Source: Paenibacillus taichungensis (lineage in GTDB: Bacteria > Bacillota > Bacilli > Paenibacillales > Paenibacillaceae). Taken from it: a stretch of 64,000 nt of DNA. A model generated the notes under the pieces. That model saw only the letters and a program-made list of their open reading frames with translations, was not told the origin of the DNA and did no database searches. The translations under genes and the position numbers were made by a program. The stretch is taken from contig NZ_JABMCC010000089.1 of the NCBI RefSeq assembly GCF_013359905.1, positions 35,603-99,602 on the forward strand. The letters run 5' to 3'. Below are positions 58,215-64,000 of the stretch, in pieces. The first letter of the stretch is position 1; each line of letters starts with the position of its first letter.

Positions 58215-61200
58215 TTATTGAACTTGCAATTCAAACGTTGAAGGCGTACCGAAAGTAGAACCTCTCTTACCTTTAATGATTAAACTATAAGTTCCAGGAC
58301 CGGCAGTACTAACATTTCGTTTAAATGTATATACAATTCGATCCTCAACCAGCTTACCTGTTCCATAATTTATACGCTTATCATCTGGATCTCGAATTTC
58401 GAATGTGAATTTTTGTGCTGCCCCGTCCACATTGTTCGCTACAGATGCATTAAATACAATATATTCACCTTCTGTTTTCACAGAATAAATAGCATCTTCG
58501 GCAGTTGGTGGCTCAACCATAGAAGCAGTTACAGTTACACTTTTCGTCTCAGAATAAGAAGAAACTTTGCTGGATGTGTTGTAGGCTTCAATTTTCACTG
58601 TGTAGACACCGGCAGTGTTAAAGATATAAGCTTTTTCTTCACCATCAATAATTCCAGCTCTTGTTTGTTGAATTCCCTTTTCATTTTGAACTACAAAGTA
58701 TAGTGGATTAGTTCCCTGTCCTGTACCTGTTACATGTAAGATTCCATCTTCATCAACAAATGCCTCTACCAAACTAGGTGCTGCTGGTAATTCTACAGTA
58801 AATTTAGGTGCAATAATTTGTTTAGCCTCCCCTAAAATTGAACCGGCCTTAGGGGTGAGTCTGTAAGTGTACTCAGTGTTCAGTTCCAATCCTACGTCTT
58901 TATAAGATTTCTGAGTGGTCAATGTAAACGTCTTGATTACAACCCCATTGAGCATACGTTCAAGTTTGTATCCAGTTGCTCCATCTACTTTAGTCCATGT
59001 CAGGGTGTTCGTATTCTTAGTCTGTGCGGTCACTTCAAATTTGGTTAATACCAGGTTTTCTTTGATCAAACCATTTTTTAACACGGTAATTCTTTTATTC
59101 AGTTTTGTTTTACTTGAACTTGTTTTCAGTTGACTAACTGCTAAAGCTGCTTGTTCATAGTCGTTTTCAAGCAGACTACTTTCAGCAAATTCGACTAGTG
59201 TTTCGGCATTAAGAACCTCTGTTTCTTCTGATCGAGCACTATCAATTTTTAACTTGAGTGTTTCAAGTTTAGTAACTAAATCAGATTTCGATGATTCTGG
59301 AAGTGGATTTACTAATGCAATTGCAGCGTTATAAGATTCCAACGTTTTTGCGCTTGTAGCTCGTGTAACAGCCAAGCTCGCATTTTGCACAGCCTTCGTC
59401 AAATTCACTTCTGCTTGCACCTTAGTAAACCGCTCTGTAAGTTCATTTTTCAGATTACTTGCCGGCAAAGCGTCAATTGCTGATTTCGCTTTGGTCAGAT
59501 CTGCTTGTTTCTTACTTAATTCTGCATCAGACAATTTTGTCTTAGCTGCATCAAACTGACTTACACTCTTACCAACATCAGTAATTGTTGATTGGAGCTC
59601 ATTCAAAATATCAAGCAGGTAAGTTTTCCAAGCACCTTCTCTAAGCTTTTCTACCAATTCTTTCGCTTTATCTACATCCACTTGCGTTTGAGTTGTCTCT
59701 GCATGGAAGACTGCTTCCTTTGCTGGCTGCAGATTACGTTTGAGGTCAATAATGGATTGAACACTGTCCAATCGCAAGTTCAATTTTTGCTGATCTTCAT
59801 TTTTCAACTGAGCCACCTGAGTTCGGGCAGCATCTACATCCGCCTGATCTCTGGAAAGTTCTGCGATTCTAACAGAGTTCGATGCTTCAGCAAGTAAATT
59901 CAGGTATGCATCTCGCTCATCAATTTTAACTTGCAGTGCATCTAACCGGAGATGTAGATCAGTTTGGTCATCCGGATTCAGTATATTAACAAGTTCACGC
60001 GCATCGTCCAAATCATCCTGATTCACAGACGTTTCCGCTTTCTTCACTGCCAGTATAGCTGCATCTAGTCTATCTTGATAGTTTTGATTTGAATCAATTA
60101 GATCCTGGACAACATCCAGACGTGATCCAAGCAAAGCCTTATCATAAGTGTTGAGATCTTTAATTAAAGCTCTTGCTACAGTCACATCCGATTGAGATAA
60201 CGATTTTTCGGCTTTTTCAACAGCGGCCGTAGCATCCTTTAACTTTTGATCGTATGCATCGTTCAAAATATCTTGCAGTGCATCAAGACGATCGTTGAGA
60301 ATTTCTTGATCTTTATCTTTGAGTTTGCTAACCAAGTCTCTCGCTGTATCAAGGTCGGTTTGGGATTTGGTTGACTCTGCTTTAACTACAGCAGTGGTCG
60401 CTGCTTCAACTTGTTTTGTATAATTTGAATCTGAGTCAATTAATACTTGCACCAGGTCTAGACGTCCGTTAAGCAATAATTTATCACTTTCACGAAGAGC
60501 TTTAACCAAATTTCTTGCATCGTTAACATCTGTTTGTGTCTTGGATGTTTCTGCTTTAACTACAGCTTCTGTCGCTTTATTCAATTGTTCGATATACAAT
60601 GCCTCAGAATCAATCCAATTTTGCACTGCATTCAAACGATTCATTAGAGCTGTTTGATCCGAAGCACGTAGTGCTTGTACCAGAGTTTTAGCACTGTCTA
60701 CGTATTGCTGTGTCTTGGATGTCTCTGCTTTGACAACAGCTGCGATAGCTTCTTCCACTTGTTTGGTGTAACCGCCCTCGGATGCATCAATATCAGATTG
60801 TACAATATCTAGACGGGCAGTAAGTGCAGTTTGATCAGTATCACGCAAACCTGCTACTAGCGATCTTGCTGCATTCACATCGATTTGTAATCTAGACCCT
60901 TCTGCTTTCTCAACAGCAATAACCGCTTGATTCAATTGTCTAATATAACTTGTTTCTTCATCAATATAGTTTTGTATAATGTCCAATCGGACAGAAAGTG
61001 AAGATTTATCTACAATACGCAAGGATTGTACTAAGGTTCTTGCTGCATTCACATCAACTTGCAATTTAGATCCTTCTGCTTTAACAACTGCATCAGTAGC
61101 CTCTTTTAATTGTTTTACATAAACTACTTCTGCATCAATCAATATTTGGACAGCATCCAAACGTGTAGTCAGATTGATTTTATCATTTCCTTTTAGAGCA

Positions 61201-63401
61201 TTAACCAACAATCGAGCTGCATCCAAATCAGCCTGAACCAGAGATTTCTCAGCTGTAATGACAGCCTCTGTCGCCAGTTGTACTTTTTGTTGGTAAGCAG
61301 GATCTTTTTGATTAATAAGGTCTTGAAGAGCATCTAATCGTCTCTCGAAGTCGATGCGATAGTGCTCATCAAGGGGGATAAGCCCCTTAACTACTGCTCT
61401 TGCTTCATCTAAATTTGCTTGATCTTTCATGACTTCGGCAACATACACTTTGTTATAACCAATCGAATTGTTTTTTTCTTTTTGTAGATAATCGATAGCA
61501 TATGTTGATACTGCTGATGTGACACCAAATTTATTCTTTGCACGTGCCTCGATAATTCGATCACTCGTGTAATATAGACCGCCCGTTGTCGTGTATGTGG
61601 TCCACGTTGAATCTGTACTATTTTTGTATTCTTTGATCGTTGCATCACTAGGATAATTAATTATGATAACGACACTACCATCACGATCACTATCATTATT
61701 CACTGTAAATGTTGGGCTGCCTGGAATCGATGTATCAATAGAGTTGATGGCCAGTTCGGCTACATCAGAAGAGAGATTTGACTCATTTGTTACTCTTGCT
61801 TCGATTAATCCATTATCCTTAAAAGTAATCGTCGATCCCGATGTTACAGTATTCCATGCTCCGCTTTTAAAACGGTATTCAAGTTTTAGCGTATCAGCGG
61901 ATTTTGGACTGCTAAATTTCACATTCATTTCGTTGTTCGTAAATTGTGATTCAAGTATAGGTTTAGAAGGCTTTACGTTAAGTCCTTTTACTTGATAAGT
62001 ACTTGTTTTACTTTGACCTAAAGTATCCGTAACTTTTGCTTCAAGTAGGCCATTCTCTTTGATATTGATGCTGGAACCTGAATTAATAATGATCCATTCC
62101 CCATCATTTAAGCGATATTCAAGAATGAGTGGAAGGACATAGGCTGGATTATTTATCGTAATTTTCATTTCATTCTGTTGAATCCCTGAAGATATAATTT
62201 CCGGGCCCATAAGAGGTGCGTTTGTGATATTCAATAGTGCTGCTTGTTGGTTAATTCCTGTCTTTGAAAAACCAAGCTGGCCTTTAGAACTATCTCCCCA
62301 TCCCCAAGTATCTCCATTAGTGTCAATGGCAAGAGCATGAAACGCACCCATAAAGATGTTTGAAACATTTGTTAAATTGTTAACTTTAACTGGTCTAGGA
62401 TTTGTAGACGTAACGCTAGGCAATCCAAGTTCTCCCGATGAGTTCGTTCCAGCTCCCCATACAGTTCCATCTGCCCGAACAATAAGTGATGCTCGAAAAC
62501 CCAAAGCGATATCAACAATGTCGTTTATCTGAGCATCATAACCATCATCCAAAGTACCATATTTATGAGCCGAGTATGTATTCTCAATTACGGTACCACC
62601 TATTTTTGCATTTCCATAACCTGTAGAACCGTTAGAAGTTCTCCCCCAACCCCAAGCTGTTCCATCGTTTTTAAGTGCAAGGGTAGTAAACTCTGTACTA
62701 ACTACTTTTTTTACATTAGACAACACTTTAACTGGTGTTTTACGTGTAATGGTTGTATCGCCATCCCCGATCTGACCAAAACTGTTGTTTCCCCAAGCCC
62801 ATAGACTACCATCGCTTGTTATCGCATATGCAGTCTTATATCCGGCTTCAATATGAGTGACATTAGTCAAACCTTCTACTTTTCGGGGAACATACGAATC
62901 CGTGTCTGTACCAATTGTTCCCCAAATCCAAACCGTCCCATCATTCTTCAGGGCGAGTGAATATTGTGCTCCCGCAGCTACCTTCTTTACATCCGAGATT
63001 CCTTCGACGACTGTAGGTACCTTTACATCTTCTGTTCGAGATGGAATTCCTAAACGATAACTTCCTAATGCCTGCCCCCAAGCCAAAACGTGACCGTCAC
63101 TTCTAGCTACTAATGTAACGTTCTGACCAGTTGAGATATCAATCGCGTCATCTAAACCAGACTTAACAAAGTGCTTCACATCTGTTCGCTCATCTGCATC
63201 CAACTGATAGAACGAGTTATCCCCGGTCCCATACCAATTAGCATCATTAGCTTTTACAAATGTAGTGTAATATCCGGTAACTACGTCAACTGTTTTTGCT
63301 GAATCTGCACTTGTCTTTTCCGGATACAAGAAAGGACTGATCAGCATTGATACACCTAATACTGATGCCATAACACTTTTAAAGGTTCTTACTTTCCTCA
63401 T
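58215..63401 (-). CDS. Giant secreted protein: RCC1 repeats, Ig-like domains, SbsC-like repeats and Fn3
   Basis: 1728 residues. Signal peptide (about 1-32), then seven or so RCC1-type repeats (about 40-400; VWIWGT, LWAWGNNSFGQIG, TWGWGDSSKGQLG), then three beta-sandwich domains (about 400-640). A long array of about 12-14 helical repeats of about 58 residues follows (about 640-1370; TEAVVKAETSKTQTDVNDA, then LRESDKLLLNGRLDLVQ), like the SbsC S-layer repeat. A fibronectin type III domain (about 1400-1500) and two more beta domains close it. No LPxTG or SLH anchor is seen. It is probably a long surface fibre or adhesin. GGGAG precedes the ATG. Confidence 0.85.
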   Translation of the reverse strand: MRKVRTFKSVMASVLGVSMLISPFLYPEKTSADSAKTVDVVTGYYTTFVKANDANWYGTGDNSFYQLDADERTDVKHFVKSGLDDAIDISTGQNVTLVARSDGHVLAWGQALGSYRLGIPSRTEDVKVPTVVEGISDVKKVAAGAQYSLALKNDGTVWIWGTIGTDTDSYVPRKVEGLTNVTHIEAGYKTAYAITSDGSLWAWGNNSFGQIGDGDTTITRKTPVKVLSNVKKVVSTEFTTLALKNDGTAWGWGRTSNGSTGYGNAKIGGTVIENTYSAHKYGTLDDGYDAQINDIVDIALGFRASLIVRADGTVWGAGTNSSGELGLPSVTSTNPRPVKVNNLTNVSNIFMGAFHALAIDTNGDTWGWGDSSKGQLGFSKTGINQQAALLNITNAPLMGPEIISSGIQQNEMKITINNPAYVLPLILEYRLNDGEWIIINSGSSINIKENGLLEAKVTDTLGQSKTSTYQVKGLNVKPSKPILESQFTNNEMNVKFSSPKSADTLKLEYRFKSGAWNTVTSGSTITFKDNGLIEARVTNESNLSSDVAELAINSIDTSIPGSPTFTVNNDSDRDGSVVIIINYPSDATIKEYKNSTDSTWTTYTTTGGLYYTSDRIIEARAKNKFGVTSAVSTYAIDYLQKEKNNSIGYNKVYVAEVMKDQANLDEARAVVKGLIPLDEHYRIDFERRLDALQDLINQKDPAYQQKVQLATEAVITAEKSLVQADLDAARLLVNALKGNDKINLTTRLDAVQILIDAEVVYVKQLKEATDAVVKAEGSKLQVDVNAARTLVQSLRIVDKSSLSVRLDIIQNYIDEETSYIRQLNQAVIAVEKAEGSRLQIDVNAARSLVAGLRDTDQTALTARLDIVQSDIDASEGGYTKQVEEAIAAVVKAETSKTQQYVDSAKTLVQALRASDQTALMNRLNAVQNWIDSEALYIEQLNKATEAVVKAETSKTQTDVNDARNLVKALRESDKLLLNGRLDLVQVLIDSDSNYTKQVEAATTAVVKAESTKSQTDLDTARDLVSKLKDKDQEILNDRLDALQDILNDAYDQKLKDATAAVEKAEKSLSQSDVTVARALIKDLNTYDKALLGSRLDVVQDLIDSNQNYQDRLDAAILAVKKAETSVNQDDLDDARELVNILNPDDQTDLHLRLDALQVKIDERDAYLNLLAEASNSVRIAELSRDQADVDAARTQVAQLKNEDQQKLNLRLDSVQSIIDLKRNLQPAKEAVFHAETTQTQVDVDKAKELVEKLREGAWKTYLLDILNELQSTITDVGKSVSQFDAAKTKLSDAELSKKQADLTKAKSAIDALPASNLKNELTERFTKVQAEVNLTKAVQNASLAVTRATSAKTLESYNAAIALVNPLPESSKSDLVTKLETLKLKIDSARSEETEVLNAETLVEFAESSLLENDYEQAALAVSQLKTSSSKTKLNKRITVLKNGLIKENLVLTKFEVTAQTKNTNTLTWTKVDGATGYKLERMLNGVVIKTFTLTTQKSYKDVGLELNTEYTYRLTPKAGSILGEAKQIIAPKFTVELPAAPSLVEAFVDEDGILHVTGTGQGTNPLYFVVQNEKGIQQTRAGIIDGEEKAYIFNTAGVYTVKIEAYNTSSKVSSYSETKSVTVTASMVEPPTAEDAIYSVKTEGEYIVFNASVANNVDGAAQKFTFEIRDPDDKRINYGTGKLVEDRIVYTFKRNVSTAGPGTYSLIIKGKRGSTFGTPSTFELQVQ

Positions 63402-63468
63402 GCTTTTTCACTCCCATAATTAATATAATCATCGCTATTAATGATACTCCTTTGTAAATCTTTTGTAG

Positions 63469-63484
63469 GTACCCTTTCGGGTAC
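63469..63484 (-). other. Leader hairpin with a GAAA tetraloop
   Basis: In minus-strand sense GTACCC, loop GAAA, GGGTAC. It sits about 70 bases upstream of the giant gene. A related GTACC...GGGTA sequence lies next to it. It may be an mRNA-stabilising leader. The rest of 63402-63828 holds no gene. Confidence 0.45.
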
Positions 63485-63790
63485 ATTTTCTTACCCAAAG
63501 AGGTACAATATTGCTTGCTATGGAATGTGGACTTAAATAAAACTACTTATTTTGGTAGATGACTTAGTTATAACCTTATAATAAGGGATTTTAAGAGATT
63601 GGCATGTGGTTCGCTAAAGTTTGGACAGCCTAAAGACCATGCCTTGCCCTAAGTTGATTCATCTCCAGCAGCCTTATTGAGTTGATAGAAAGTACTATAA
63701 AGAATCATTAACACTACAGTCAGGATTGAGGTGATTTAAAAACTTCTCATGAAATTACTTTGTCGACAGTTTCATTCATTTATCAAAAAA

Positions 63791-63819
63791 AGCACCCTCT
63801 CAATGTACAAGAAGGTGCT
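63791..63819 (-). terminator. Terminator of the 63829 gene
   Basis: AGCACC.TCT pairs with AGA.GGTGCT and is followed on the minus strand by seven T. Confidence 0.75.
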
Positions 63820-63828
63820 CATTTCATG

Positions 63829-64000
63829 TTACTGACGAACCCATCCGTCTGGTGTGCCCGATGGATTGGAATCTGGATCAATACCACCGGAAGCTACGGA
63901 GTCCATATTTGTCAGTACTGTGTTACCCGAATCACGCATGTACTGAGAAACCAACCAACCCAATCCGACTGCAATGGCGATACCGCCCAACATCAGCATA
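63829..64000 (-). CDS. C-terminal end of a small membrane protein, cut by the window edge
   Basis: The last 57 codons of a minus-strand gene continuing past the right edge. It contains one membrane helix (LMLGGIAIAVGLGWLVS) and a short polar tail (SGGIDPDSNPSGTPDGW). It might be a pilin-like or secretion-system subunit, given its size and shape, but too little is visible. Confidence 0.6.
   Translation of the reverse strand, partial: MLMLGGIAIAVGLGWLVSQYMRDSGNTVLTNMDSVASGGIDPDSNPSGTPDGWVRQ

Overview
The window looks like part of a large, low-GC plasmid, or a plasmid-like integrative element, of a spore-forming Gram-positive bacterium. A Paenibacillus-type host fits best. Supporting signs are strong AGGAGG ribosome binding sites, TTG and GTG starts, a Spo0E-like phosphatase, a GerMN lipoprotein, copper-amine-oxidase-type stalk domains fused to an amidase, and a giant RCC1/SbsC-like surface protein. 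This placement is an inference from gene content, not a database match. A Rep_3-type initiator (29132-30406, plus strand) lies beside at least 13 iterons (28328-29073) and a perfect DnaA box, so replication probably starts here. Almost every other gene is on the minus strand. The clear exceptions are the initiator, one TGT-fold gene and two small RNAs.

Layout by region: 0-4.6 kb holds a partial YugP-like zinc peptidase, a C5-cytosine methyltransferase and six unrecognised genes. 5-9.4 kb is a DNA-modification block: PAPS-reductase-like PP-loop enzyme, a C5-methyltransferase with a SymE/AbrB-like N-terminus, and a zinc-ribbon Dam-type adenine methyltransferase. 9.5-12.8 kb holds unknowns, a decayed gene copy, a 37-codon ORF and a 59-aa Spo0E-like protein. 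12.9-16.5 kb is a PRTRC-like ubiquitin-type cassette: E1/ThiF, a JAMM protease with an N-terminal Ub-like segment, and an E2-D-like protein. 16.5-18.4 kb carries a plasmid DnaN clamp. 18.7-22.3 kb is mixed (membrane protein, NAGPA-type glycosidase, TGT/DpdA-like protein, lipoprotein). 22.7-27.7 kb has a SNF2-type helicase, an N6 methyltransferase and a YneA-like LysM protein. After the origin and a second SymE-like C5-methyltransferase come a four-gene radical SAM/DUF2997/DUF1257/Ycf46-AAA cassette (32.0-34.8 kb) and a replication block with SSB and a CHC2 zinc-finger protein (34.9-41.4 kb). 42-63.4 kb is richer in exported proteins: SH3-like protein, GerMN lipoprotein, Amidase_3, M50 protease, MORN lipoprotein and a 1728-aa surface protein. 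It also has a VirD4/TraG coupling ATPase, a DEAD helicase, a winged-helix regulator and two small orphan RNAs.

How the parts may work together (inference): the element carries its own DnaN, and at least seven other proteins end or begin with a QLxLF/QLxLxL-like peptide of the kind that binds the clamp. These are the PP-loop enzyme, both SymE-like methyltransferases, the SNF2 helicase, the TGT-like protein and two unknowns next to ssb; Rep has a similar N-terminal peptide. This suggests that modification, remodelling and replication enzymes are tethered to a plasmid-specific clamp.

A second element-wide pattern is an intrinsic-terminator-like hairpin a few tens of bases before the ribosome binding site of at least a dozen genes, several with no gene just upstream. 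This would fit attenuation or antitermination. Everything here was read by eye. No homology search, folding or statistics could be run, and many genes have no recognisable family.
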